From contig JAZFYD010000157.1 in NCBI GenBank assembly GCA_036443405.1, positions 1 to 46,600 of the forward strand: a stretch of DNA of 46,600 nt, read 5' to 3'. A program made the translations under genes and the position numbers. The notes beneath the pieces are model-generated. The model saw nothing but the letters and a program-made list of their open reading frames with translations, had not been told where the DNA came from and ran no database searches. Shown here piece by piece: positions 1 to 8,167 of the stretch. Positions within the stretch are counted from its first letter, which is position 1, and every line of letters begins with the position of its first letter. The DNA is from JAZFYD01 sp036443405 (GTDB lineage: Bacteria > Planctomycetota > PLA2).

Positions 1-1
1 C

Positions 2-985
2 GTCTTCGATCTCGGCATGTGGCTCCTGTTGTCCGGCATCGTCGGCGCGCGGTTGCTGTACGTACTCTTGAACTACGGCGAGTACGCCGACACGCCGAGC
101 ACGATGTTCGCGATCTGGCAGGGCGGACTCGTCTGGTACGGCGGCATGATCCTCGCCTTGCCGGTCGGGCTCTTCCTGATGCGGCGCTACAAAATGCCGA
201 TCGCGAAGACGACCGATCTCGCCGCATGCGGGATGTTGCTGGCGCTCGGCATCGGCCGCTGGGCGTGCCTCTGCATGGGCGACGATTACGGCAGCCCCAC
301 CGACCTGCCCTGGGGGATTCGGTTCTGGAGTCCGGATTCGTTGATCGTGCAGGGAGCGCCGGACCTACGCGGCGTGAAAGTGCATCCGACGCAGCTTTAC
401 ATGAGCGTCAACGCGCTTTGGCTGTTTTTCATCGTCGAGGTGATCCGTCGCAAAGCCCGCTACGCGGGCACCGCCCTCGCGTGGATGCTGATCCTGTACG
501 CGGTCACGCGCGGCCTCGTGATCGAGCCGTTCCGCGGCGACTTCGTCGAGCGCAACCCGTCGTACAAGAACCACGCGGCGGCCGGCATCAAGCTGTCGAC
601 CGACGGGGTCGCGTTCCGCGCCGAGCGCAACGCCGTTGTGCAGGACGCGAACGGGGTCTCGGGCAAGCTGCTCGCCGACGTCGCGATCGACGCCGAGACG
701 CCCGAAGCCACGGTCCCCGCGATGACGGACGAAGCGTGGAAGGGGACCTTCACCGGCCACGCCGGTTGGAAGCCCACGATCGAGCAGCTACCGGCGGGCG
801 TGACCGCGGTCCCGACGTTCTCGCGACGCTACAACTCGCATCTGCCCGCGCCGCCGGACTACGTCTCCACCTCGCAGACGATCGGCATCTTCATACTGCT
901 CTTCGGAGTCGGCGTGCTGCTGGTCTCGCGCCGAATGAAGCTGCCAGGCGTGGGTCCGGACGCGCCAGACCAAACCGAAGCGTAG
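2..985 (+). CDS. lgt: Prolipoprotein diacylglyceryl transferase, 5'-truncated by window edge
   Basis: Transfers diacylglycerol from phosphatidylglycerol to the lipobox cysteine of prolipoproteins in the inner membrane. The reading frame is open to the first base, so the real start is upstream; the first ATG at 17 is internal (the codons before it read VFDLG, part of a membrane helix). Family motifs are visible in order: GGLVWYGGM, GRWACLCMGDDYGSP (family signature region), HPTQLYMS and GLVIEPFRGD, then a last helix (SQTIGIFILLFGVGVLL) with a positive tail. Odd: about 100 hydrophilic residues separate the RGD motif from the last helix, far more than in the usual enzyme. It is the only plus-strand gene in the first 12 kb. 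The lipobox proteins elsewhere in the window would be its substrates. Identification is firm; the role of the insert is unknown. Confidence 0.93.
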   Translation, partial: VFDLGMWLLLSGIVGARLLYVLLNYGEYADTPSTMFAIWQGGLVWYGGMILALPVGLFLMRRYKMPIAKTTDLAACGMLLALGIGRWACLCMGDDYGSPTDLPWGIRFWSPDSLIVQGAPDLRGVKVHPTQLYMSVNALWLFFIVEVIRRKARYAGTALAWMLILYAVTRGLVIEPFRGDFVERNPSYKNHAAAGIKLSTDGVAFRAERNAVVQDANGVSGKLLADVAIDAETPEATVPAMTDEAWKGTFTGHAGWKPTIEQLPAGVTAVPTFSRRYNSHLPAPPDYVSTSQTIGIFILLFGVGVLLVSRRMKLPGVGPDAPDQTEA

Positions 986-1008
986 CGCCCGGATACCCGG
1001 ACGTACCG

Positions 1009-1440
1009 TCAGATCGAGCCTGTGCGCAACAGGATGTGATACACGATCACGAGGCAATAGAGCGCGCAGACCGTCGAGAGCATCGGGCGGACGCGCCGAA
1101 AGCGAACGTGCGTCAGAAGGATCATCAGGCCGAGCACCGTCGTCGCGAGCTTCACGAAGATGAACGTGAACTCGCTTTGCTCGAGCGCGAGCGCCATGAC
1201 CGGATTCGCTTCGCGACCGCCGGCGGATAGATGCACCATCGTCAGAATCAGGTCCGCGGACGACAACAGCAGGATGCCGATCACAAGCGCCCACTCGCCG
1301 CGCCGGTAACGATCGACGTAGTACCCGTGGGTGCTTTCTTCGGCGCGCCGGATCACGCGGCGGCGGCCCCGCAGCCAGTGGAGCGAGAGCAGCGGCGTCG
1401 GGCGTCGACGTCGGTCGATCTGTTTGCGTTCTTGGTTCAC
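1009..1440 (-). CDS. Small membrane protein, DUF5658-like
   Basis: A 143-aa protein with a basic, arginine-rich N-terminus (about residues 1-50) followed by three predicted membrane segments (about 50-70, 88-110 and 118-138). Between helices one and two it carries GGREANPVMA, and later FIFVKLATT; the pattern of an Asp in helix one, GG-x-E-x-NP, then F-x-x-x-K is what I associate with the DUF5658 family, whose function is unknown. The start is GTG. It converges on lgt, with 23 bases between their ends. No operon partner is evident because the next minus-strand gene upstream ends 68 bases away. The family call is from memory of the pattern and is moderate. Confidence 0.7.
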   Translation of the reverse strand: MNQERKQIDRRRRPTPLLSLHWLRGRRRVIRRAEESTHGYYVDRYRRGEWALVIGILLLSSADLILTMVHLSAGGREANPVMALALEQSEFTFIFVKLATTVLGLMILLTHVRFRRVRPMLSTVCALYCLVIVYHILLRTGSI

Positions 1441-1484
1441 GTGAGGTGTTCGCGTTCTATTGACTGAACATTCCGGGCGCGCAA

Positions 1485-1509
1485 GGGCCGGTGGAGCAAA
1501 CCACGGCCC
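1485..1509 (-). terminator. Candidate hairpin terminator after the 574-aa HEAT protein
   Basis: Inverted arms GGGCCGGTGG and CCACGGCCC around AGCAAA (one bulged base) begin at the stop codon of the minus-strand gene. There is no T-run after it, so it may act as a 3' stability hairpin rather than a classical intrinsic terminator. Confidence 0.35.
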
Positions 1510-3233
1510 TATCGTTGCGCAAGTTCGACCAAAACCTCATTGATTTTCTTCGCGACGCGATCGCTCCGTTCGCGCCTGTATGCGTCGATCAAATCCTCGC
1601 GAACGTCGTCCAACACCCCGCGCACGCGTAGCACGTAGAGCGCCTGCAGCCGGGTCTGCTCGCCGGGCGCACCGGCCACGATCTCAAGCAGACCGGGTGT
1701 CAGACGCGCTGGGACCGCGGCCCCACCCGCGTTGATGGCCCGTTGCAGCACGGCCTCCAGCGCGGCCGCATCCATGAGCGCCAGCCGCGCGTTGACCGCG
1801 TCCAGACCCGCGGCGCCGCCCAGGTCGAGAATCCGGGCCGCCATCGCGGTGCGGGTCAAATCCGATTCGGCGTCGAGTCCCGCGATCAAAAGCGGCTCCG
1901 ACTTGGTGTCTCGTAATAGGACGAGCAGGCTTAGCAAGCGGCCGCGCCAAACCGAGTCGCCCGACCGGCGCGCCAAATCCCGAATCCAGGATCGCGCCTC
2001 GGGAAGGCGGATTCTCTCCGCGAAGGCGAGAGCCGCATCCCGGCGTGCGGGGTCGTCCGACTTCATCGCGGCTTTGATACCCGCGAGCACGCGAGGACGA
2101 TCCAGCGAAAGGAGCGTCCGCACGACCGAGTCTCCCTTTTGCAGACCGACCGGATCCTCCTCGAAGATGTCCCACAGCAGGGCGAGGGTCTCCTCGTGGT
2201 CGCGCGCGCTGTACGTCAGGATGGACAGCGCCGTATAGAACGCAAGGTCGCGACGCGCACGCTCCTCCGGATCCCTCACCACCGAGAGACAGGTCTCCAA
2301 AACGAACGGGTGGTTCTCCTCCGCGGCGAGCGCCTCGAGCGCATACCAAGCGGCCGTCACATCCTCGCCGGACCCCCGGAACTCGCCGATGAGACGCTCC
2401 GACATCGTTGCATCGCCCAAACGAAGGAGCGTGCGCGCCGCAATCACGCGCTCCACGAGCTTATCGCTTTCGAGCGATCGCACCGCCAAAGGCCGCAACC
2501 TCCGCGCGATGTCGCGTTGCGAGTCGTCGTTATTCTGCGACGCCAGCTCGAGCATCTTCTCGAGCACGAAATACCGGAGCGTGCCGTCGGGCTCGGCATC
2601 GGTCGGCGGCAAGCGATCATAGACGTCGATCACCGGTTGGGTCTCGCCGAACCGAAGCAGAAGGACGGAGATTGCGTGCGCACGCAAGTCGTGGGTTCGC
2701 TTGGTGCGCGCGAGCTCCTCCCGGCACGCCGGCAACGATCGCTCATCCGGAACGAGGGTGAACAGGCTGAAGATGAAACGGCGATACTCGTCCGCCCACG
2801 TCATCGTGCCCTGGGCGGGCGCGCAGTTGCGCGGATCGAGCCAGTGCAGCAAAAACGGGTAGAGGAGCTCGTGCTCCTGCGCGTCGCGAAACTGCGCGAC
2901 GAGTTGGAAGACGTTGGCGAGCAGCGACGGGTCGTTCTTGTAGAGCGGCCACCGCTGTTCGTCGAGGAGGTATCCCGCGGCGACCCCGCCCTGGGACGCC
3001 AGCCCCACGAACCCGATGTCGCGCCACACGCTCGGCCGCGCATACCCCAGGTCCTCGGCCTTCCCGGACCGGATCAGGTCGAAGAAGTACCGCGTGCTCT
3101 CTTGCACTGTTGCGTCGGGAAGCTTCGGCGCCGCGCGCAGGATCGGCCGGACCCGTTTTTCGTCGTCGCGTAGAGCGACGAACAACCCGGCGCCAAGAAG
3201 GACGACGAGGAGGGTGATGAGACGACGGAGCAT
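1509..3233 (-). CDS. HEAT-repeat-like protein with N-terminal membrane anchor
   Basis: A 574-aa protein that starts with a short positive region and a hydrophobic segment (residues about 5-21), so it is probably anchored in, or exported across, the inner membrane. The remainder is almost entirely helical and full of paired helices with HEAT-like spacing, for example VVRTLLSLDRPRVLAGIKAA, DDPARRDAALAFAERI and ESDLTRTAMAARILDLGG. HEAT solenoids are protein-protein scaffolds; no catalytic motif is visible. It lies downstream of the TolC-family gene (36 bases between) and of a second HEAT protein, suggesting one transcription unit. I do not recognise a specific function. Confidence 0.75.
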   Translation of the reverse strand: MLRRLITLLVVLLGAGLFVALRDDEKRVRPILRAAPKLPDATVQESTRYFFDLIRSGKAEDLGYARPSVWRDIGFVGLASQGGVAAGYLLDEQRWPLYKNDPSLLANVFQLVAQFRDAQEHELLYPFLLHWLDPRNCAPAQGTMTWADEYRRFIFSLFTLVPDERSLPACREELARTKRTHDLRAHAISVLLLRFGETQPVIDVYDRLPPTDAEPDGTLRYFVLEKMLELASQNNDDSQRDIARRLRPLAVRSLESDKLVERVIAARTLLRLGDATMSERLIGEFRGSGEDVTAAWYALEALAAEENHPFVLETCLSVVRDPEERARRDLAFYTALSILTYSARDHEETLALLWDIFEEDPVGLQKGDSVVRTLLSLDRPRVLAGIKAAMKSDDPARRDAALAFAERIRLPEARSWIRDLARRSGDSVWRGRLLSLLVLLRDTKSEPLLIAGLDAESDLTRTAMAARILDLGGAAGLDAVNARLALMDAAALEAVLQRAINAGGAAVPARLTPGLLEIVAGAPGEQTRLQALYVLRVRGVLDDVREDLIDAYRRERSDRVAKKINEVLVELAQR

Positions 3234-3269
3234 GAGACTCGCCCGATTCGGATCCGGGTCCGCCCCAGT

Positions 3270-4877
3270 CTAAGAGCTTCCCGGCACGTCGCCCGCCGGT
3301 TCCGCGGACTTGAACGGACCAACGGCGCGGCGAGCGCGCAACTCTTCGTCGATGCCGACGGAGAACCGCTGCAAGATCGTGCCCTCGACGCGCAGGAGCT
3401 CCAGACGCGCGCGCTCGAGTCCGATGCGCGCCTCCAGCGAACGGATGCGAGCGAGCGTGAGATCCTCCTCCAGCCGGACGACGTTGATCACGGTCGACGT
3501 ACCGCGGTCGAGGCGCCGTCTCTCGCCGGCGAGCGCAACCTCCGCCGACTCGACCTCCTTGGTTGTGGCCCGGATCTCATCGCCCGCCGTGCTCACGGCA
3601 CGATGCGCCCGACGAACCTCGGCGATGATGCCGTTCGACAGCTCGCGGCGTTGGAGGCGCGCACGTTCGAGTTCCAACTCCGATCGCCGCAACGCGGCCT
3701 TCGCGGCCCGACGGCCGAACGGGAAACTGAGGTTCAGTTCGCCGCTCGCGGAAACCGCGTCCCCGTCGAGAACGTCCTGAGCGCTGCTGTCGAACGCACC
3801 AGCCACGCCACGCGACGTGACGACGCCGGCCAGATTCAATTCCGGACTGACCGCGTCGCGTGCCTGCACGACGAACTCCTGGAGCCTCGCGATCAATGCA
3901 TCCTGGGCACGCAACTCCGGACGGCTCGCCATCGCCGTGGCCAAGCGGTCATCCAAGAGACCCGCGACCACGTCGGTTTGCGGCTCGTCAATGGCGACAA
4001 ACACCAACTCGTCCAGGTCTTTCTGCCCGGTGAACGGAAGGATCATCTCCCGAAGCGCGTCCGCCGCATCGGCCGCGTCGCGGCGGCCGGCAATCAACTC
4101 GGCGATCCGCCGCTGCGTCTCCGCCTCCGCCTTCGTCACGTCGATGATCGTGGAGCGCCCCACTTCCGGCCGGAGCTTCTTGCGCTCGCTCGCCTCGATC
4201 TCACGGGCGACTTCGAGCGACTTCTCGAGCACCGTGACGCGCTCCTGGCGGTTGACGAGTTCCCAGTACGCCTTGCCCACATCCGTCAGGAGCGTCGCGA
4301 CCTCGGCCATCAGGTCCTGGCGCGCCGATTCCATCGCATGGCGTTCCGCTCGCAATTCGACCTGGGTGACCTCGCGGCCGCGGCCGCGCCAAAGGGGCAC
4401 GCTGATCGTGAACTCGAATGCGCTGTCGTACGCGGGGTTGATCGTGCTGAACGACGAGTTGTTGAACGTCCGGTCCGTGCGCCATTTGACGCCCAGGGTC
4501 GGGCCGATCGGAAGCTGCTTCTCGATGCCGAAGTTGAACTGGAAGCGGTCCGTGTCGAGCACGTCCGCGCCCGCGAGTTCCGTCCGCGACGGGATTCGAT
4601 CCTCGCCGCCGCCGATTCCGGAATTGAACACCGTGTCCCACGCGGCTTCCTCTTCGTCGACGCGCAGCCGCGCGATCAGCACACCGAGCCGATCGGACTC
4701 CAGCCCGATGTTGTAGGCCAGCGCGAGATCGACCGCGTCCACGACGGTCACCGGACGTTGCCGGCTCGGTATCGACGCGGGCGGCGCATCATCCGGTTCG
4801 GTGTTGGCAGCATCCTTGGCCGCATCCTGCGCAGCCAGGGACGCGGCCAAGAACAAGAACACCCCCGCCAACCTCAC
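3270..4877 (-). CDS. TolC-family outer-membrane efflux channel
   Basis: Outer-membrane efflux protein forming the exit duct for tripartite pumps or type I secretion. After a signal peptide (LAGVFLFLAASLAAQ) and a Ser/Pro-rich linker come two repeats of the OEP type: VDAVDLALAYNIGLESDR at the start of the first, an outer-membrane strand region (FEFTISVPLWRGRGREV), and long coiled-coil helices (AEVATLLTDVGKAYWELV; IIAEVRRAHRAVSTAGDEI). I prefer GTG at 4877, which has AGAGGG seven bases upstream and gives a compact signal peptide. An in-frame GTG at 4901, directly after the upstream stop, is the alternative. No pump is adjacent; the RND pair at 36.6-41.2 kb and the MMPL protein at 14-16 kb lack a channel of their own, so it may serve them. 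Confidence 0.88.
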   Translation of the reverse strand: MRLAGVFLFLAASLAAQDAAKDAANTEPDDAPPASIPSRQRPVTVVDAVDLALAYNIGLESDRLGVLIARLRVDEEEAAWDTVFNSGIGGGEDRIPSRTELAGADVLDTDRFQFNFGIEKQLPIGPTLGVKWRTDRTFNNSSFSTINPAYDSAFEFTISVPLWRGRGREVTQVELRAERHAMESARQDLMAEVATLLTDVGKAYWELVNRQERVTVLEKSLEVAREIEASERKKLRPEVGRSTIIDVTKAEAETQRRIAELIAGRRDAADAADALREMILPFTGQKDLDELVFVAIDEPQTDVVAGLLDDRLATAMASRPELRAQDALIARLQEFVVQARDAVSPELNLAGVVTSRGVAGAFDSSAQDVLDGDAVSASGELNLSFPFGRRAAKAALRRSELELERARLQRRELSNGIIAEVRRAHRAVSTAGDEIRATTKEVESAEVALAGERRRLDRGTSTVINVVRLEEDLTLARIRSLEARIGLERARLELLRVEGTILQRFSVGIDEELRARRAVGPFKSAEPAGDVPGSS

Positions 4878-4901
4878 CGTGTCACCCTCTCGAAGCCGCA
4901 C

Positions 4902-6254
4902 TCATTTGGGCGCGCCCGCCGGGAACTCTTCCCGTAGGAGACTGTCGATGATGGACTGCTGCAAGGGCGATGCGCGCGGACGGTACCTCTCGATCGCCGC
5001 GCGCGCCGATCCGGTTCCGATCCGGGATAGCGCAAACAACGCAGGCTGCGTCAGCCGCTCGTCCTTGAGTCGCAACTCGAGTGCCGGTACGGCGCGCGGA
5101 TCGACCAGAAGTCCACAGGCGTGAATCATGCTGCGCGCGACCTCGACGTCACGTTCACGCGCAAGCTGCTTGTAAAGCGGTGCGCGCCCCGTCGGCCCTC
5201 CGTAGAGTCCGATCGCCTGGGCCGACGCCGATCGCACGATCGCGTCCTCGGACGTGAGCATGCGCACGAACAAGCGGGTCGCTCCGCGCCGATACGCCTG
5301 ACCGACCCGCAGCAGCTCGGCCGCAACGATGTCCGGCTCACGGAGCATCTTCAGCGACTTTTCCTCGGCGGCGACCTGTGTCGCGAAACGCTCGGTCTCC
5401 TCGATCTCGACTTCCTGCTCGATCACGCGGCCCATCTCGGGGTCGATGGCCCGCACGGCGCGTCCGAGCGCACTCCTGACAATCGGATCGCGCTCCTTGG
5501 CGCGCAACGCCGCGAACCGCTTCGCGTCCGTCGGGCGAAAGAGGTTTGGATAACGAGTGGCCAGCGACATCAACTCGCGAGCGCTGTTCCCCCGGACCCA
5601 CGTGTCCGCCGACGACACGCCGCGCATGAAGAACAAGCGCGCGCGCGCGAACCGCTTCTCCATGGAAGGCTCGGCTTCGATCGCCGTGATGTCGCCCAAG
5701 CGATCCAGCTTCACGGAGTAGTAGGAGTCCGCAGCGGACACGACCCCGATGAGCCCGTAGCTACTGCCGCGACGCTCCAGAAAAAACAGTGCGTCCTCAC
5801 CCGGACGAAGACGGATTCCGACGCCATCGTGCGGCGATCGGATCGACTCGCCGCGCCGTTTGTCCTCGCGACCGGTGATATCGGCGCCTCCGGGGTTGTT
5901 CAAACCAAGCGGGTCCGATCCGCCGAGTGGCCCGGCCTGACGCGACCGCTTGACGTTGCGGACGTTGTATCGGTCGAGCGTGGACGTGAACGCTTCGGGC
6001 GCAACGAAGTCGTCGATGTACATGACCCGGACCGACTCGCGCCGGTCGTATCCGTGCCAGCGCTTCTTCACGACGATCTGAGCGATGCTGACGCCGCGGA
6101 ACCGGGCCTGCACGCTCCCGACCCGGCCCTCGACGACCAGGTGCGACCGCGACAGGACCAGGCGGCCGAAATCCGTGACGTAGGCCTGGCTCGGAGCGCC
6201 GAGCGTGGCCGGGGCCAACAGCGAACAAAGGAGCGTGAGCGTCAGCGAGCACAT
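4902..6254 (-). CDS. Exported protein with C-terminal HEAT repeats
   Basis: An exported protein of about 450 aa. Residues 1-20 from the ATG at 6254 (MCSLTLTLLCSLLAPATLG) form a signal peptide. The N-terminal third has beta-type sequence (LVVEGRVGSVQARFRGVSIAQIVVKKRWHG), with a loop rich in Gly, Asp and Arg, and reads like a small secreted beta domain; the C-terminal half has alternating helices typical of HEAT repeats (AIVRSASAQAIGLYGG; DPRAVPALELRLKDE). Its stop TGA is immediately followed by the upstream GTG of the TolC-family gene, so the two are co-transcribed. An in-frame ATG at 6287 would add 11 residues but lies on the arm of a perfect hairpin and has no ribosome-binding site. Function unknown; a periplasmic accessory of the channel is possible. 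Confidence 0.72.
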   Translation of the reverse strand: MCSLTLTLLCSLLAPATLGAPSQAYVTDFGRLVLSRSHLVVEGRVGSVQARFRGVSIAQIVVKKRWHGYDRRESVRVMYIDDFVAPEAFTSTLDRYNVRNVKRSRQAGPLGGSDPLGLNNPGGADITGREDKRRGESIRSPHDGVGIRLRPGEDALFFLERRGSSYGLIGVVSAADSYYSVKLDRLGDITAIEAEPSMEKRFARARLFFMRGVSSADTWVRGNSARELMSLATRYPNLFRPTDAKRFAALRAKERDPIVRSALGRAVRAIDPEMGRVIEQEVEIEETERFATQVAAEEKSLKMLREPDIVAAELLRVGQAYRRGATRLFVRMLTSEDAIVRSASAQAIGLYGGPTGRAPLYKQLARERDVEVARSMIHACGLLVDPRAVPALELRLKDERLTQPALFALSRIGTGSARAAIERYRPRASPLQQSIIDSLLREEFPAGAPK

Positions 6255-6263
6255 AAAAGAGAA

Positions 6264-6287
6264 ATGGCCGTCCAGAGAGACGGCCAT
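6264..6287 (-). promoter_or_regulatory. Perfect hairpin in the leader of the exported HEAT/TolC operon
   Basis: On the minus strand ATGGCCGTC and GACGGCCAT flank the six-base loop TCTCTG, followed by a pyrimidine-rich tract (TTTCTCTTTT) directly before the ATG at 6254. It could be an attenuator-like hairpin, a protein-binding palindrome, or simply the 5' end of a longer coding region. Nothing in the sequence separates these. Confidence 0.35.
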
Positions 6288-6371
6288 GATGGTCGGAGGA
6301 GTGTAACCGGCGAGTCACTCTGCCGGTTTGCAGTTGGGCCAGCCCGTGGAGCAGAGTGAGCAACCTCATCT

Positions 6372-6397
6372 GCTCCAACGCGGTCACGCGTTGGGCC
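6372..6397 (-). repeat. 3' hairpin element, family 1, copy with compensatory stem change
   Basis: Read on the minus strand: stem CCAACGCG, loop TGAC, stem CGCGTTGG, flanked by GC and AGC as in the other copies. Two stem bases differ from the common form (CCAACGGC/GCCGTTGG) and the opposite arm changes with them, so pairing is kept. It lies 8 bases beyond the next copy (6406-6430), the second of a pair after the 71-aa gene. Confidence 0.75.
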
Positions 6398-6405
6398 GGC
6401 GACCC

Positions 6406-6430
6406 GCCCAACGGCGTCAGCCGTTGGGCC
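6406..6430 (-). repeat. 3' hairpin element, family 1
   Basis: Minus strand: stem CCAACGGC, loop TGAC, stem GCCGTTGG, preceded by GCTGGC. It starts 6 bases after the stop of the 71-aa protein gene, in the same orientation as the gene. Confidence 0.85.
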
Positions 6431-6436
6431 AGCAAC

Positions 6437-6652
6437 TCAGACGGGCGTGCTCACACGGCGTTTGTAGACCCGGATCTTGCCGGGCCGCGGCCGCAGGTTC
6501 GCGGGCTCGATCAGCGACTTGTGGACCTTTTCGTTGTGGATCTTGATGTAGCGCTGACACTCGCCCTTGTTGCCACAGAAGATGTTCTCGCCGTGCAGAA
6601 TGACTTTGTAGAACTTCTTGCCGTTGTGAACGCAGTAAAACCGGATCTCCAT
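6437..6652 (-). CDS. Small Cys-containing protein, 71 aa
   Basis: A short, basic protein (MEIRFYCVHNGKKFYKV at its start) with cysteines at 7, 26 and 32 (FCGNKGEC), which could hold a metal or be a small nucleic-acid-binding fold, and a basic, proline-containing tail. A strong ribosome-binding site (AGAGGTGA, five bases before ATG) supports it as a real gene despite its size. It stands alone, with a hairpin element pair just after its stop and a comparatively AT-rich upstream region. I do not recognise the family; no signal peptide or membrane segment is present. Confidence 0.72.
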   Translation of the reverse strand: MEIRFYCVHNGKKFYKVILHGENIFCGNKGECQRYIKIHNEKVHKSLIEPANLRPRPGKIRVYKRRVSTPV

Positions 6653-7017
6653 GGGTCACCTCTGAGTCGCAGGTCGTCTCGCTGAGTCTTTCTGATTCGC
6701 CCAACCTTTTGGATCGGCTGTTTCGATGACTGGCTGCATTGCAAATATCTGGCCGCCATCGACTCTTTTTTTCAACGAGGGCCTTCCAAGACCACTTAAA
6801 CCTTTAATTGAAAAACAGTTATATCAACTGCATGGGGACACACGCGACAGGTGCAGAAACGAACGAATCGGGTGCACCCGGTAAAACCTGTAACGACACC
6901 GCTCGATGTGCAAACCGGTCTTTACTGTCTAGCGAGCTGCGAGCGAAATGCGACCCGGGCACTCCGAGGCGAGATCCGCTCGCAGCGCCCCGCTCCAGCG
7001 GCGTCAGCCGTTGGGCC
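6653..7017. other. Gene-free stretch, AT-rich island and one 3' hairpin element
   Basis: About 365 bases with no credible gene. The part nearest the 71-aa gene (about 6690-6835) is clearly lower in GC than the surroundings, with runs of A and T, and is the likely promoter region for that gene. On the minus strand TTGATA near 6826 could be a -35 box, but I see no good -10 partner. The other end holds a family-1 hairpin element at 6992-7017. No tRNA cloverleaf or riboswitch was recognised. Confidence 0.5.
6992..7017 (-). repeat. 3' hairpin element, family 1
   Basis: Minus strand: stem CCAACGGC, loop TGAC, stem GCCGCTGG (one stem mismatch), preceded by GCTGGC as in the copy at 6406. It starts 7 bases after the stop of the anti-sigma gene, in gene orientation, at the end of the sigma/anti-sigma operon. 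Confidence 0.82.
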
Positions 7018-7024
7018 AGCATCG

Positions 7025-8167
7025 CTACAGGCGATAGACAGCTTGTAGCGCGAGCAAAGACGCCGCTGACCAGCCGTCCCGGTCCAGGCGCTTGAGGGCG
7101 TCGGCGAAGAGCGGGCGGGCCCAGGCGGCTACGCGGTCTCGGTCCAGGGAGTCCGGGCCGCGCGCGAGCACGAAGGTGACGCGCTGGCGGGTCGGGGCCA
7201 TGGAGAGCATTCCCTCGTGGTGGCGGCCCGCAAGGATCAGCTCCCCGGATTCCCCGAGGTCAGCGCGGGACGGCAGCTCGAATCCGGCCAGCTTGGCTAG
7301 CACCAGGCCCTCAAAGCCGTCCTTGGAGTCCGCCGCGCGATCCATCAGCTTCGCGATGATCTGGACGCGGTCGAGGCGGTCGAACTCCGTCCAGTGCTCG
7401 AACGAGAGGACATAGTCCTCCACCAGAGCCGCCAGTAGCAAGCCGGGGTTCTCGGCGCGCTGCCAGTTGGCCTGAAGATGCACAAGGGCGCGATGGAGCG
7501 AGAGCCCGGGCCGGTTGTTCTGCACCGAACAGTGCCCTTCGGCCAGGAGCGCGAGAGCCGCGTAGGCGGTCTCGTCGACGGTGCCAAACGCGCCGTCGTC
7601 GTTCTGGCGAGCCGGCAAGGCCGCCAGGCTCGCTCGAATGGCCTCAGCCTGACCCTCGACACCGTAGGCCTGGAGTCGTGGGCCCTTGGGGAGCCGGCGA
7701 TGCGCGAGGCGGCGCGCGAAGCGTTGGTCGGGGACGACGACATCCACCTCGGCCGTTGTCCAATGGACGCGGCCGCCGCCGTGCGAGGGCTCATCGGCGG
7801 TCCAGAGCGCGTACATCACGCCGAGGAACAGCAAATGCGCCAACACGGCGAAGGACGCCGCGCGAAATGCCATGGACTCGCGGAATCGATACGCGACCAA
7901 ACCGCGAAGGGAGTCGACGCGCTCGCGAATCTCATCGAGCCAGCCCCGGCGCGCGGGCGCCGCATGCGCGTTCCTGGCCGCGGCAAGCACGGTGGCCCGC
8001 ATCGAAGCGGGGGCGCTGAGTTCATCCGTGTGGAAGAAGCCGAACAGCGACTCCAGCTCGCGATACTCGGCGCGCAAGTCGGCATCCTGCTCGATCCGCG
8101 CACGCAGCGCCGCGGCTTCCGCTTCGGGAAGCTCACCACGCAGGAGATCGATCAGTTCCTGATTCAT
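7025..8167 (-). CDS. Anti-sigma factor-like membrane protein with helical toroid-like outer domain
   Basis: Probably holds the adjacent ECF sigma factor inactive at the inner membrane. Residues 1-50 (MNQELIDLLRGELPEAEAAA and the helix after it) resemble the N-terminal helical sigma-binding domain of anti-sigma factors; the zinc-binding His-x3-Cys-x2-Cys signature is absent. One membrane segment lies at about 102-122. The outer part (165-380) includes QNDDGAFGTVDETAYAALAL, the kind of repeat found in squalene-cyclase/prenyltransferase-type alpha-alpha barrels, so it may be a sensor or binding domain. Its ATG overlaps the sigma stop by four bases (ATGA), indicating translational coupling and balanced synthesis. 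The role is inferred from position and architecture. Confidence 0.75.
   Translation of the reverse strand: MNQELIDLLRGELPEAEAAALRARIEQDADLRAEYRELESLFGFFHTDELSAPASMRATVLAAARNAHAAPARRGWLDEIRERVDSLRGLVAYRFRESMAFRAASFAVLAHLLFLGVMYALWTADEPSHGGGRVHWTTAEVDVVVPDQRFARRLAHRRLPKGPRLQAYGVEGQAEAIRASLAALPARQNDDGAFGTVDETAYAALALLAEGHCSVQNNRPGLSLHRALVHLQANWQRAENPGLLLAALVEDYVLSFEHWTEFDRLDRVQIIAKLMDRAADSKDGFEGLVLAKLAGFELPSRADLGESGELILAGRHHEGMLSMAPTRQRVTFVLARGPDSLDRDRVAAWARPLFADALKRLDRDGWSAASLLALQAVYRL

Noticed and set aside
3603..4937. A 444-codon open frame on the plus strand opposite the TolC-family gene
   Set aside because: It is Arg/Asp/His-rich with no recognisable motif, and the opposite strand encodes a clear TolC-family protein. 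High GC makes long antisense frames common.
6372..7017. Closely spaced palindromic repeats that might suggest a CRISPR array
   Set aside because: Only two copies are adjacent, spacing is 8 bases, and other copies are scattered over 27 kb with no cas genes.
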